NCBI GenBank assembly: GCA_021773355.1
Contig: JAJFKE010000038.1
Span: 124,001-188,000, forward strand
Direction: 5' to 3'
Length of the DNA: 64,000 nucleotides
Origin: Gammaproteobacteria bacterium
GTDB taxonomy: Bacteria; Pseudomonadota; Gammaproteobacteria; Pseudomonadales; Pseudohongiellaceae
In this document: positions 54,993-63,868 of the stretch, piece after piece
Numbering within the stretch: position 1 is the stretch's first letter
How the letters are laid out: each line of letters starts with the position of its first letter
Notes under the pieces: model-generated
The model's input: only the letters and a program-made list of their open reading frames with translations
The model's database searches: none
What the model was told of the DNA's origin: nothing
Made by a program: the position numbers and the translations under genes

Positions 54993-55643
54993 CTATCCCG
55001 GCAGATGGCCTACCTTCACCCACAGCAAGGTTTCTTCTGCAACATAGGGTGTGTGTTTACTCATACAAGGACTTCGAATCCAAGTGCCAGCCGGGTAACG
55101 CCCATTCTCATCAATGAACTCCCCACTGATAACATAGATCTCTTCGCCACCTACATGAACATGTTGATGAAATTTCTCCCCCGCAGGCCAAAAAACCAGG
55201 GCAACAGATTCAGACTCATGCTGATGTAATGGAAGAACCTTCAAATTACCGTGTCCCTGGTGCCAGTTGGCCTTGTTTGAATCTATACAGACATGCTGAT
55301 CGTCATTCATGGCAAACTGATGCAATTTAACCAGAATCTCACAGCCGTCATCACTGAAAGGAGAATGTCTGAAGCCTTGCGGATTTCTAAAATATGTTCC
55401 CTCACCATAGTCCCCCGTCTCATCGGAAAATGTTCCGGACAGGACCAGAATTTCCTCTCCCAGGGGGTGGCCGTGAACTGGAAATTTTGCGCCTGGATCA
55501 TAGCGAACAATGCTGGTTGCATGTCCACGTTCTGCGTCCTCGCGGGCTAGGGCTTTTCGCCACACGCCCGCTCTCGGGCTTGCCACCCAGTCTATAGACT
55601 TAGTGTCGATGACTACTTGCTTTGTAAAATCCATATTGATCAT
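54993..55643 (-). CDS. ChrR-like double-cupin protein
   Basis: 216 residues from ATG 55643 (GGGAG seven bases upstream). Two cupin domains in tandem with zinc-type motifs HGHPLGEEILVLSGTF and HVHVGGEEIYVISGEF; the second motif of each ends in FRHSPF and SKHTPY. Resembles the ChrR-type cupin that senses singlet oxygen or acts as an acetylacetone-cleaving-like enzyme, but lacks the anti-sigma N-terminal zinc domain and no ECF sigma factor gene is adjacent. 35 bp after mlaA on the same strand, so probably cotranscribed. Confidence 0.83.
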   Translation of the reverse strand: MINMDFTKQVVIDTKSIDWVASPRAGVWRKALAREDAERGHATSIVRYDPGAKFPVHGHPLGEEILVLSGTFSDETGDYGEGTYFRNPQGFRHSPFSDDGCEILVKLHQFAMNDDQHVCIDSNKANWHQGHGNLKVLPLHQHESESVALVFWPAGEKFHQHVHVGGEEIYVISGEFIDENGRYPAGTWIRSPCMSKHTPYVAEETLLWVKVGHLPG

Positions 55644-55678
55644 CGCTAAACTCCCTATGCTTTTGTCACGATGGCCGT

Positions 55679-56446
55679 TCAAAAATCATCGAATGCCACA
55701 TCAACATAATCGCCCTGAATAGAGTATTTCCGAGACTGCAGGTAGATGCCACGAACAAACAAATATTCATCACCAATTATCAGATCATCAAAGTTCAAAT
55801 AGTTTGCGCGGAAGTCTGTGCTCTTTGTTGCTACCAGAGAATTCCTTGAGGGCACATGATCCACAGCGGGAATTGGATCAACCACAGAATCGATACCAAT
55901 GCCGAAAGCATCGCGGGCAGTGCTAGGTCCCAAGAATGGCAATACAACGTACGGCCCAGAACCTACGCCCCATTGAGCTAGTGTTTTGCCAAAGTCTTGC
56001 TTGTTTTTTTGCAAATTTAAAGCAGGCGTTGCCACGTCAAATAACCCAGCAACACCGACGGTACTATTCACCGCAAATCGACCGAAATCACCCGCGGCCT
56101 GTGAAAACTTAAATTGCAATAAATCGTTAAAAGTAACCCGAACATCATCAAGATTACTGAAGAAGTTTTTAACTCCCAGCTTCGCCACTTCCGGCGCATA
56201 GTTTGAATAAGCTGTAGCTAGGGGCTTCACTAGTATGCGATCGAAACCGGCATTGAAGCCGTAGGTGACCCGATTTACCTTTTCAAAGGGATCACTTTCG
56301 GCGGCGGCGTAAACTGAGGAGTTCGTCACCGTGAGCAATAAAAAAATTGCCAAGGCTATGCCGAAGGGACGCGACATTCTGTGCATTGGCAATTCAAGGA
56401 GAGGCTTAAACCTTGGAATATGTGTATGTCTGTTTGTGTTGTTCAT
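55679..56446 (-). CDS. mlaA: MlaA (VacJ)-family outer-membrane lipid-asymmetry protein without lipobox
   Basis: 255 residues. MlaA removes misplaced phospholipid from the outer leaflet of the outer membrane and hands it to MlaC. Seen: SDPFEKVNRVTYGFN start, NFFSNLDDVRVTFNDLLQ, RFAVNSTVGVAGLFDVA, GKTLAQWGVGSGPYVVLPFLGPST, and the YLFVRGIYLQSR end. The N-terminal signal is long (start by AGGAG upstream of ATG 56446) and has no cysteine near the cleavage site, whereas classical MlaA is a lipoprotein. Other mla genes are not in the window. Controlled, by position, by the TetR protein upstream. Confidence 0.88.
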   Translation of the reverse strand: MNNTNRHTHIPRFKPLLELPMHRMSRPFGIALAIFLLLTVTNSSVYAAAESDPFEKVNRVTYGFNAGFDRILVKPLATAYSNYAPEVAKLGVKNFFSNLDDVRVTFNDLLQFKFSQAAGDFGRFAVNSTVGVAGLFDVATPALNLQKNKQDFGKTLAQWGVGSGPYVVLPFLGPSTARDAFGIGIDSVVDPIPAVDHVPSRNSLVATKSTDFRANYLNFDDLIIGDEYLFVRGIYLQSRKYSIQGDYVDVAFDDF

Positions 56447-56557
56447 TGTCTGGCTCCTGATTTGTAGCCTATCTATCCCTTTCCTACGACAGGCTCACTA
56501 CATTTGTTTATCAATTATCCGTACTAACTCAGCTAATTCCTTGCTTAATACTTAATT

Positions 56558-56573
56558 ATTAGACCGGTCTATT
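56558..56573. promoter_or_regulatory. TetR operator candidate upstream of mlaA
   Basis: ATTAGACC-GGTCTATT (56558-56573), core AGACCGGTCT. On the minus strand AATAATAGACC is identical to half of the operator in front of the TetR gene. Lies 112 bp upstream of the mlaA start codon and just after the TetR stop codon. Confidence 0.7.
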
Positions 56574-56601
56574 ATTAAAAATACAAAAAAAACGAAACGA
56601 C

Positions 56602-57195
56602 TTAATAGGCGAAGAAGAATTTCATAAAAACGTCCAGCGGCTCGCGGCTCTTTTCAAGTTTCATCTTCATGATGGCGCCCATCCAGGAATTCATTAAGAC
56701 CTGAGCGGCTTCGCAGGGCCGCAAATGGCCCAAATTCAATTCGTTATTTTCCAAGCGCTCCAGGCAAGTGCCAATCTGATCTACCATCTCTTTAGAGAAC
56801 TGACTAATTTTGCAGCGCATCGCCTCATTCACATCCGCCACTTCCTGAGACAAATTCGCCATCAGGCATCCCTGGCAATATCCCACTTCGCTGAAATGAT
56901 CGATGTTGTTCTTGTAAAACGTCTTCAATTGTTGATACGCGCTCAGCGAATCGTCTAATAGCAACTCCGCAAGAGCAGCCTTGTTTTCCTTATGGTATTG
57001 CTCCACCACTTGCAGAGCAAAATCTTCCTTGCTTTCAAAGTAGTGATAGAAGGAACCCTTGGGTATACCAGAACATTTTAAGATGTCGTTTAATCCAACA
57101 TTGTTGAAGCTGCTGCTAATAAACAGCTCCTGACCCACCGCTAATAGAGAGTCTCTACATTGATTAAACTTCTGTTCGTCTCGTGTTCTAGCCAT
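56602..57195 (-). CDS. TetR-family regulator, NemR/AcuR-like
   Basis: 197 residues from ATG 57195. N-terminal HTH (SSFNNVGLNDILKCSGIPKGSFYHYFESKEDF). The C-terminal domain carries Cys107 and Cys110 in GYCQGCLMANLSQEV, which lines up with the GCL-type block of NemR, where a cysteine senses electrophiles or oxidants. Two near-identical operators flank it: one just before its own start, one before mlaA. So it likely represses itself and the mlaA-cupin pair. The redox-sensing role is inference. Confidence 0.88.
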   Translation of the reverse strand: MARTRDEQKFNQCRDSLLAVGQELFISSSFNNVGLNDILKCSGIPKGSFYHYFESKEDFALQVVEQYHKENKAALAELLLDDSLSAYQQLKTFYKNNIDHFSEVGYCQGCLMANLSQEVADVNEAMRCKISQFSKEMVDQIGTCLERLENNELNLGHLRPCEAAQVLMNSWMGAIMKMKLEKSREPLDVFMKFFFAY

Positions 57196-57201
57196 GTCGC
57201 G

Positions 57202-57223
57202 AATAATAGACCAGTCTATTATT
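57202..57223. promoter_or_regulatory. TetR operator candidate, perfect 10-2-10 palindrome
   Basis: AATAATAGAC-CA-GTCTATTATT (57202-57223), ending seven bases before the TetR ATG at 57195. Perfect two-fold symmetry and sharing of AATAATAGACC with the mlaA-side site point to autoregulation. Confidence 0.82.
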
Positions 57224-57620
57224 AATTGCAACTGTTAATTATTCTTCACCATTAAGTAGCGCTTTGCACCAAGCACTTGGGCCAACTAAGAACATATCTC
57301 ATTGATTTAATTAAAAATAAAAACTGGCGCTATTCTTGCTCGGGTAATACTAGGTGATCCGCCAGTCCAATCAGAGCACAACTCTGTTGGCAAAAACGAA
57401 AAATCCGGCACTGTGTTGCATACCCACTATATCAAATGTAACCAAGCGCAAATTGGCGTCGTCTAATACAAAATTCGAAGCAAGAAGAGATGAACTGGAT
57501 GGAATGTGCAGGCTGTAACCGGGGTCATCAATTACGGTTAATCATGGTTGTTTTGCAAAGAGTTCAAATTTGCCTCCCGTGTATTTCCAAACCAATAAAA
57601 ATTAGAGAAAGAGTTAATGC
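57224..57620. other. Intergenic region before the MacAB-like operon
   Basis: About 400 bp between the TetR gene (minus) and the adaptor gene (plus). A loose 7-bp repeat ACTGGCG (57323-57329) / CGCCAGT (57360-57366) is present. No copy of the TetR operator and no clear promoter elements recognised. Confidence 0.35.
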
Positions 57621-58895
57621 GTGAAAATATCTGATACCTCGTCACAGGACGTCTTGCTGGAACCCAAGTCGAGTAAGAAAACCATTCTCACTCTAACGTC
57701 AATGGTGATCGTTCTCGCCCTCGGAGCCTGGTTTGCGGCGCCCACAATCTCCCGCTGGAGCCAGGCTCAGGAATCTGTGTCGGCCGAGCGACTACGAATG
57801 GCCGAAGTCACTCGCGGCGATTTTGTGCGAGATATCTCGGTACAAGGTCGAGTTGTCGCTGCTGTTAGCCCCACCCTGTATGCAACTCAATCCGGCACCA
57901 TAACTTTTGAGGTGGAATCTGGCGATTCCGTACACGCATTGCAGACTATGGCTACGATCGATAGCCCTGAACTGCAAAACCAGCTCCTTCAAGAACAGGC
58001 GAGATTGTCATCCCTGCGCGTTGAATTGGAAAGACAACGAATTACATCGCGACAACAGCAATTGCAAAGCCAAAAAGGTGAGGATTCGGCGGCTATCGCA
58101 CTGAAAGCTGCGCAGCGAGAGATGTCTCGCGCAGAGACAGCATTTACTCAGGGCGCCATGACGGCAGTGGATTACGAGAAGGCTCAAGATGATCTGCAAA
58201 CCGCGGAACTACTGCACAAACACTCTCTTTTAGATACGGAGCTTGATGCCGAGCGCCTTGAATTCGAATTACAAACACGGCAGCTCAGTGTAGAGCAACA
58301 AGAGTTATTGGTTAAAGACCTGCAACGCCAGGTTGAGGAATTAATAATCACATCCCCGGTAAATGGCATTGTCGGAAACCTGACCGTCGATCAAAAAACC
58401 AACGTCGCCAAAAATCAGCCGGTGTTATCGGTAGTCGACCTCTCAGCATTCGAAGTAGAAGTACAGATATCAGAAAGCTATGCAGACGATCTTGCTATCG
58501 GCATGCAAGCAGACGTACGTGCTGGCTCCGAAACTTTTGATGCAACTCTGGTTGCCGTATCTCCGGAAATAATTGCCAATCAGGTTACCGGCCGGGTGCG
58601 ATTCAACGGCCAGGTGCCTGAAGGCCTGAGACAGAATCAACGACTTACTACCCGTGTCCTGTTAGAAGAAAAATTCGATGTAACTATGGTGCAAAGAGGT
58701 CAGTTCTTCGACAGTGGAAACGGACGTATTGCCTATGTTGTCGGTGATGGCATCGCCCGTCGCCGTGCAATAGTTACTGGAGCTACAAGTCTGGGAAGCA
58801 TTGAAATACTTCAGGGCTTAACTCCTGGAGAAACCATCGTGATTTCAAGTACCGATTTATTCAACAGTGCGGAAGCCGTACTCATCAACAATTAG
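57621..58895 (+). CDS. Periplasmic adaptor protein of a MacAB-like exporter (HlyD/MFP family)
   Basis: 424 residues. One N-terminal membrane helix (TILTLTSMVIVLALGAWFAA), a lipoyl half-domain, a long coiled-coil hairpin (about 115-245, Gln/Glu/Leu-rich), second lipoyl half (VNGIVGNLTVDQKTNVAKNQ), beta-barrel and membrane-proximal domains. GTG start at 57621 with GAGAAAGAG upstream. First gene of a four-gene operon (adaptor, ATPase, two permeases) with gaps of 13 to 32 nt. Bridges the inner-membrane ABC pump to an outer-membrane channel encoded elsewhere. Confidence 0.9.
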   Translation: MKISDTSSQDVLLEPKSSKKTILTLTSMVIVLALGAWFAAPTISRWSQAQESVSAERLRMAEVTRGDFVRDISVQGRVVAAVSPTLYATQSGTITFEVESGDSVHALQTMATIDSPELQNQLLQEQARLSSLRVELERQRITSRQQQLQSQKGEDSAAIALKAAQREMSRAETAFTQGAMTAVDYEKAQDDLQTAELLHKHSLLDTELDAERLEFELQTRQLSVEQQELLVKDLQRQVEELIITSPVNGIVGNLTVDQKTNVAKNQPVLSVVDLSAFEVEVQISESYADDLAIGMQADVRAGSETFDATLVAVSPEIIANQVTGRVRFNGQVPEGLRQNQRLTTRVLLEEKFDVTMVQRGQFFDSGNGRIAYVVGDGIARRRAIVTGATSLGSIEILQGLTPGETIVISSTDLFNSAEAVLINN

Positions 58896-58908
58896 CGAGG
58901 CCTATCTG

Positions 58909-59610
58909 ATGCTCAACATGAAAAATATTCGCAAAGTATTTCGCACCGATCTGGTGGAGACCTGTGCGCTAGACGATTTTTCCTTAACTGTCGATCAGGG
59001 AGAGTTCGTTACTATTACAGGGCCCTCTGGTTGCGGCAAGACCACTTTTCTAAACATCGCTGGCCTGCTCGAAACCCATACATCCGGTTTGTATCTCCTC
59101 GACGATGTTGATGTATCACAACTGGGCGACTATGCCCGAGCCAAATTACGCAATCAGAAAATCGGCTTTATTTTTCAGAGTTTTAACCTGATGCCGGATC
59201 TGAATTTGTTCGACAACATTGATGTGCCGCTACGATATCGCGGCATGAAGAGTGCGGAGCGTAAAGAGCGAATTGACAAGGCCCTCGACTCAGTTGGCTT
59301 GTTTGCGCGAAGAAAACACGTACCGGCCCAACTCTCTGGTGGTCAGCAACAGCGTGTTGCGATTGCTCGAGCATTGGTGGGCGATCCGCTTTTTCTGTTA
59401 GCGGATGAGCCAACAGGAAATCTGGACTCAAACACCGCCAAGGGTGTCATGGCTCTGCTGGAAGAAATAAACGACAGCGGCACTACAATCATCATGGTAA
59501 CCCATGACCAGAGCCTTGCGCAGCAGTCGAAACGCAATATTCATATTCTCGATGGGCGTATAAGTAATGCAAGCAACGAGACAGCAAATAAAGAAGCAAC
59601 GGCAGCCTAA
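58909..59610 (+). CDS. ABC transporter ATP-binding protein (MacB/LolD type)
   Basis: 233 residues from ATG 58909 (GAGG upstream). Walker A GPSGCGKTT, Q-loop FIFQSFNLMPDL, signature LSGGQQQRVAIARAL, Walker B LLADEPTGNLD and switch His in VTHDQS. Matches the MacB/LolD/FtsE subfamily that energises FtsX-type permeases by mechanotransmission rather than by transporting through the membrane. Pairs with the two permeases downstream. Confidence 0.94.
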   Translation: MLNMKNIRKVFRTDLVETCALDDFSLTVDQGEFVTITGPSGCGKTTFLNIAGLLETHTSGLYLLDDVDVSQLGDYARAKLRNQKIGFIFQSFNLMPDLNLFDNIDVPLRYRGMKSAERKERIDKALDSVGLFARRKHVPAQLSGGQQQRVAIARALVGDPLFLLADEPTGNLDSNTAKGVMALLEEINDSGTTIIMVTHDQSLAQQSKRNIHILDGRISNASNETANKEATAA

Positions 59611-59631
59611 ATCGAGCAGCGAGGAAAAAAC

Positions 59632-60936
59632 ATGTTCTTATACTATCTTCGCCTGAGTGCGCTTAGTTACCGCAGGAATCCTATTCTTAGTTCGCTCATG
59701 GTAATGGCTGTCGCGATTGGTGTCGGCGCTTATATGGTTATATTCACTCTGAACTACGTGATGGGTGGCAATCCGATCCCGCAAAAGAGTGATCAACTCT
59801 TTCACGTTCAGATAGACAGCGGCAACCCGAATACACAAGCAGACCCGCCACCACAGCTCACCTATCTCGATGCCACCGCACTACTAGAATCGCAAGCAGC
59901 ATTCAGAGAGACTCCCACATCAAAATTTAGCGGCATACTCGAGCCAGAGGGCGATAGCGCGCGTCCGTTCTCTATAAGTGGTCGCGGAGCGTCGGCAGAT
60001 TTTTTCCCCATGTTCAATACTCCCTTTCTCTACGGCAACGGCTGGGATCGAGCAGCGGACAACGACCTGCAGCAAGTAACAGTGCTGTCAAAGCTTATGA
60101 ATGAACGCTTGTTTGGAGGCGCCGATTCGACTGGAGAAACTATTCGACTTCACGGATACAACTTCCAGATCGTGGGAGTTTTAGATGACTGGTCTCCGAT
60201 TCCAAAATTCTACGATGTAAACAACAACCCCTTTGAAGAAGGTGCTGAGGTTTACATACCCTGGAATCTGATTATTCCCCTATCGTTTCCACGCAATGGC
60301 AACACCAATTGTTGGAAGGCACCGGACGCAGGGCAAGAAGGATTCCTGAATTCGGAATGTGTCTGGATTCAATACTGGGTTGAGCTGCGCGACAGTAACG
60401 AGGAAGCGGACTATCTGCAGTTTCTCAATAACTACGCGGCGCAACAGAAAGAGTTTGGTCGGCTGCCACGAGAAATGAATAATGCGCTATTCGACGTCGA
60501 AGAATGGCTACTAAAAGAAGAAGTGATGCCCAACGAAACCAAAATACTTTCAGCCTTGGCCGCAATGTTACTCGCAGTGTGTCTGCTCAACACTATTGGT
60601 CTGCTCCTTTCCAAGTTCTTAGGCAAATCAGCTGAGATCGGCGTACGCCAGGCACTAGGCGCGCATAAGGGATCGTTGTTTCTACAACACGTAATAGAAG
60701 CCGGCTTCATCGGACTGCTGGGTGGGATATTGGGCCTGGCTGTCGCTACGGCAGGACTAGAAGGTATCAAGGTACTTCTTGGCGATGACCTGATGTTGAC
60801 GGACTGGATACAGCTGAACCCAACAGTCGTGGCTGTCACTTTAATCCTGGCCATATTCGCAACCATATTTGCCGGGTTCTATCCAATCTGGCGAGCCTGC
60901 AATATAAATCCAGCCATTCACTTAAAAACACAGTAG
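59632..60936 (+). CDS. MacB/FtsX-type ABC permease 1
   Basis: 434 residues. N-terminal membrane helix (ILSSLMVMAVAIGVGAYMVIF), a large periplasmic domain (about 45-300), then three helices with the typical KSAEIGVRQALGAHKGSLFLQ coupling segment and the FPIWRACNINPAIHL-like ending. 21 nt after the ATPase gene. Together with permease 2 it probably forms a heterodimeric pump for a peptide, lipid or small molecule. Confidence 0.9.
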   Translation: MFLYYLRLSALSYRRNPILSSLMVMAVAIGVGAYMVIFTLNYVMGGNPIPQKSDQLFHVQIDSGNPNTQADPPPQLTYLDATALLESQAAFRETPTSKFSGILEPEGDSARPFSISGRGASADFFPMFNTPFLYGNGWDRAADNDLQQVTVLSKLMNERLFGGADSTGETIRLHGYNFQIVGVLDDWSPIPKFYDVNNNPFEEGAEVYIPWNLIIPLSFPRNGNTNCWKAPDAGQEGFLNSECVWIQYWVELRDSNEEADYLQFLNNYAAQQKEFGRLPREMNNALFDVEEWLLKEEVMPNETKILSALAAMLLAVCLLNTIGLLLSKFLGKSAEIGVRQALGAHKGSLFLQHVIEAGFIGLLGGILGLAVATAGLEGIKVLLGDDLMLTDWIQLNPTVVAVTLILAIFATIFAGFYPIWRACNINPAIHLKTQ

Positions 60937-60968
60937 CAATTGAGACAATAAGACACTGGAGTCAATCA

Positions 60969-62177
60969 ATGGAAATCGGACCAATATTACGTGCCTTAAC
61001 GCGGAACAAGTTAGGTGTGATACTCATTTCGTTGCAAATCGCATTCACCATGACCGTCATGGTAAATGCTGTGTTTATAATTAATGAGCGCTCAAAATTG
61101 ATGGCCAGACCCAGCGGTCTGGATGAGCCTAATATGTTTTACCTAAGAAGCACCGGGTTCGGTGATCAATTTAATTCAGAAATAACTGAACAAGACGACC
61201 TGGAACTGCTTAGAAACGTGCCAGGCATAGTTGATGCCACCGCGATTAACTCGATACCGATTAGCGGAGGTGGCTCCTCGGATGGTCTTCGTCTGGAAGA
61301 TGATCCTACGCTGCCATCGATACCTGCGGCGGTCTACTTTACCGATGAGCGTGCATTGAACACGATGCGCTTAAATTTAATAGCTGGCGAAAATTTCTCC
61401 GGCAGCGATGTGTTACATCAACGTTCAAGCGAAGGACGAAACTATCCTATGGCCGTGGTCAGTTTAGCTCTGGCCGAGGCACTATTCCCTGAAGAAGGGC
61501 AGACTGCCGTTGGTAAAATTTTCTATAACGACAGCAATCCCGTACAAATTATCGGTATTGTTGAGCGCCTTCAAGCACCCTGGACCAATTCCTTTTTTGT
61601 AGAGCAGGCGATGCTCGTACCGCTGAATTTTATCAGCTCCACCTCTACCTATCTAATACGTACCGAGCCGGGACAAAGAGACAGGTTGATGGTCGAAACG
61701 GAAGAACTCCTGGCGGGAAATAACTCGAACAGAATTATTCGAGACTTAAAGTCCATGGATGAAACCCGAGAGGAGAGCTATCGGCTCGATTCCTCAATGG
61801 CAACAATTCTATTTGTTGTCATCCTTACACTAGTTTTCATTACATCCATGGGTATCGTGGGGCTCGCCGTCTTCGGTATCAATCGACGCCGCAAGCAAAT
61901 AGGAACTCGTAGAGCCTTAGGAGCAACCCATGCAGAGATATTGCGTTATTTTATGCTGGAGAACTTTTTTATCTCCGGCGTTGGCGTAACAATAGGCGCT
62001 GTGTTGACCATAGCCTTCAGCATAGCTCTTTCATCCTTGTTTGAAATGCCCACAATGGGCTGGTATTACACTCCGGCGGGCATGTTGATACTGATCGGCA
62101 TCGGCCAACTCGCGGTATTGGGGCCATCGACCAAGGCATCGAGAATCGAGCCAGCTATTGCCACTCGCTCCATTTAG
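60969..62177 (+). CDS. MacB/FtsX-type ABC permease 2
   Basis: 402 residues, same layout as permease 1: one N-terminal helix (LGVILISLQIAFTMTVMVNAVF), periplasmic domain, three C-terminal helices with GINRRRKQIGTRRALGATHAEILRYFML. The ending (PSTKASRIEPAIATRSI) holds the usual PA-AR motif. GGAG upstream, 32 nt after permease 1. Two separate permeases rather than a fused ATPase-permease distinguish this operon from E. coli MacB. Confidence 0.9.
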   Translation: MEIGPILRALTRNKLGVILISLQIAFTMTVMVNAVFIINERSKLMARPSGLDEPNMFYLRSTGFGDQFNSEITEQDDLELLRNVPGIVDATAINSIPISGGGSSDGLRLEDDPTLPSIPAAVYFTDERALNTMRLNLIAGENFSGSDVLHQRSSEGRNYPMAVVSLALAEALFPEEGQTAVGKIFYNDSNPVQIIGIVERLQAPWTNSFFVEQAMLVPLNFISSTSTYLIRTEPGQRDRLMVETEELLAGNNSNRIIRDLKSMDETREESYRLDSSMATILFVVILTLVFITSMGIVGLAVFGINRRRKQIGTRRALGATHAEILRYFMLENFFISGVGVTIGAVLTIAFSIALSSLFEMPTMGWYYTPAGMLILIGIGQLAVLGPSTKASRIEPAIATRSI

Positions 62178-62241
62178 ACCCAACTTCAGAATAAATAATT
62201 ATCTGCTAAACTAGGCACACTTGTTAAAGGAGTGCCTGGTG

Positions 62242-62769
62242 ATGCTTAACTCTCTACGAATTTCGAGTTTCCCTGCCGCGTCTCTGTTCCTCATCTCCTT
62301 GCTATTCATGCCGATCGCTTCAGCCGATGAGCTCAGGGATTTGGCGAACAAGATGGCTATCAGTGAGGCACTGGCTCAATACTCCTATCGATGGGACTCG
62401 AAAAACGCACTGGGCTTTACTGATTTATTTACTGCAGATGCAGTAATGGAACGCTGGCGCAAGGGCAAACTGGTTGCGGGCTCTCGTATTGAAGGAAGTC
62501 AGGCAATCCTTGAGTATGCCAGGAATTCACATCAGGGCCGCCTCGCTGATCGACAAACCCGACACCATTTCTCGGGATTGGTATTTGTGGAACTTTCTGA
62601 CAGCAATGCCGTCACGGAGAATATGGCACTCATTACGCAGCAGACAGAATCCGACCGGGCGGCGAGAATTTCCAGCTCGGGCATATATAGAATTAGCTGG
62701 ATTAACGCCGATCATGGATGGAAGATAAGCAAGCGCGTCCTGTTCGCCGATAGTTTCCCCGCCGAATAG
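62242..62769 (+). CDS. Exported SnoaL-like protein
   Basis: 175 residues from ATG 62242, chosen for the AAGGAG nine bases upstream. Signal peptide (cleavage near ASA-DEL), then an NTF2/SnoaL-like domain (LAQYSYRWDSKNALGFTDLFTADAVMERW, GIYRISWINADHGWKISKRV). Related in fold, not in close sequence, to the protein at 54375. Follows the exporter operon by 64 bp on the same strand; may be cotranscribed. Function unknown. Confidence 0.8.
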   Translation: MLNSLRISSFPAASLFLISLLFMPIASADELRDLANKMAISEALAQYSYRWDSKNALGFTDLFTADAVMERWRKGKLVAGSRIEGSQAILEYARNSHQGRLADRQTRHHFSGLVFVELSDSNAVTENMALITQQTESDRAARISSSGIYRISWINADHGWKISKRVLFADSFPAE

Positions 62770-62911
62770 GTGCCATAGTAGGACGGTCACGGCAAAAAAT
62801 GCGACGCAGTCCATAGACTGAAAAAATGGTAGGGATATGATGAAGGGCTCGATCGGTCACACTACTAATTTCAAAAAGTTTATACTAACCATCTAAATTT
62901 AGTTACAAGCA

Positions 62912-63856
62912 ATGTTTGCCATGAATAACTTAAGCTCAACACTCCTCATACTGATTCCTTTAGCCTTTCTGGCGAGCTTTGCATCTGCAGCAGAAAATGG
63001 CTGGATTAGAGGAAGCTGCGAAAGCGGCAGCAGTGTCTACCGTTGGAACGACGGAGACCGCTACGAGGGTCAGTGTCTGAATAATTCTTTTCAAGGCCAG
63101 GGAATTCTCACTCTAATAAATGGTGACCGTTACGAAGGACAATTCAGTAATGACCAAAAAAACGGTAGGGGCGTATATTTTTTCTCAAACGGCGACCGTT
63201 ATGAGGGCCAGTTTAGAAACGGTAGACAACATGGCCAAGGCACCTTAATTCGCGCTAACGGCGAACGTTATATTGGTCAATATCAGAACGGGCAAAAGAG
63301 CGGTAGGGGTACATTTTACTTTTTAAACACCGATCGTTACGAAGGCAATTGGAGTGAAGATCTGTTTGAAGGCCAGGGCAGCTACTATTTTGCCAATGGT
63401 GATAGCTATGAGGGTCAGTGGCGAGCAGGTGAACAGACTCAGGGGACGTTCCAATGGGAAAACGGCAATCGTTACGAAGGGCAATTTCGCAACAACAACC
63501 GTCATGGTTATGGCACTTTCAACTGGACCAATAACAATAGCTATACCGGCCAATGGCGTGACGGCAGGCAGTTCGGTCAAGGCGAGAAAAAATGGGCCAA
63601 CGGCGATCGCTATGACGGTCAATGGCAGAACGATGAGATGAATGGCCAGGGGACTTTCTACTACGCCAATGGCAATCGCTTTACCGGTGGTTTTCAGAAC
63701 GACCAAATAAGCGGCCAAGGCACTTATTATTTCTCCAACGGCGACCGTTATGTGGGCCCTTGGCTAAGGGGAGAACGAGACGGTCGCGGCACCTATACCG
63801 ATGCGAGAGGCAACTCTGAGGTCATGGAGTTTCGGGGCGGACAGAGAGTAAACTAG
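62912..63856 (+). CDS. Exported MORN-repeat protein
   Basis: 314 residues (ATG 62912 or 62921). Signal peptide (cleavage near ASA-AEN) followed by eleven MORN repeats of about 23 residues across almost the whole chain, each with a G-D/E/N-R-Y-x-G core (DRYEGQF, ERYIGQY, DRYDGQW, NRFTGGF, DRYVGPW) and an N-G-x-G-x-Y/F linker. MORN repeats form an elongated beta ribbon that binds lipids or proteins. A single long secreted MORN ribbon with no other domain points to an envelope scaffold. Confidence 0.9.
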   Translation: MFAMNNLSSTLLILIPLAFLASFASAAENGWIRGSCESGSSVYRWNDGDRYEGQCLNNSFQGQGILTLINGDRYEGQFSNDQKNGRGVYFFSNGDRYEGQFRNGRQHGQGTLIRANGERYIGQYQNGQKSGRGTFYFLNTDRYEGNWSEDLFEGQGSYYFANGDSYEGQWRAGEQTQGTFQWENGNRYEGQFRNNNRHGYGTFNWTNNNSYTGQWRDGRQFGQGEKKWANGDRYDGQWQNDEMNGQGTFYYANGNRFTGGFQNDQISGQGTYYFSNGDRYVGPWLRGERDGRGTYTDARGNSEVMEFRGGQRVN

Positions 63857-63868
63857 AGGCGATTAAGC

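Noticed and set aside
57323..57366. ACTGGCG / CGCCAGT repeat before the MacAB-like operon
   Set aside because: Only 7 bp with a 30-nt gap; easily by chance in 400 bp.
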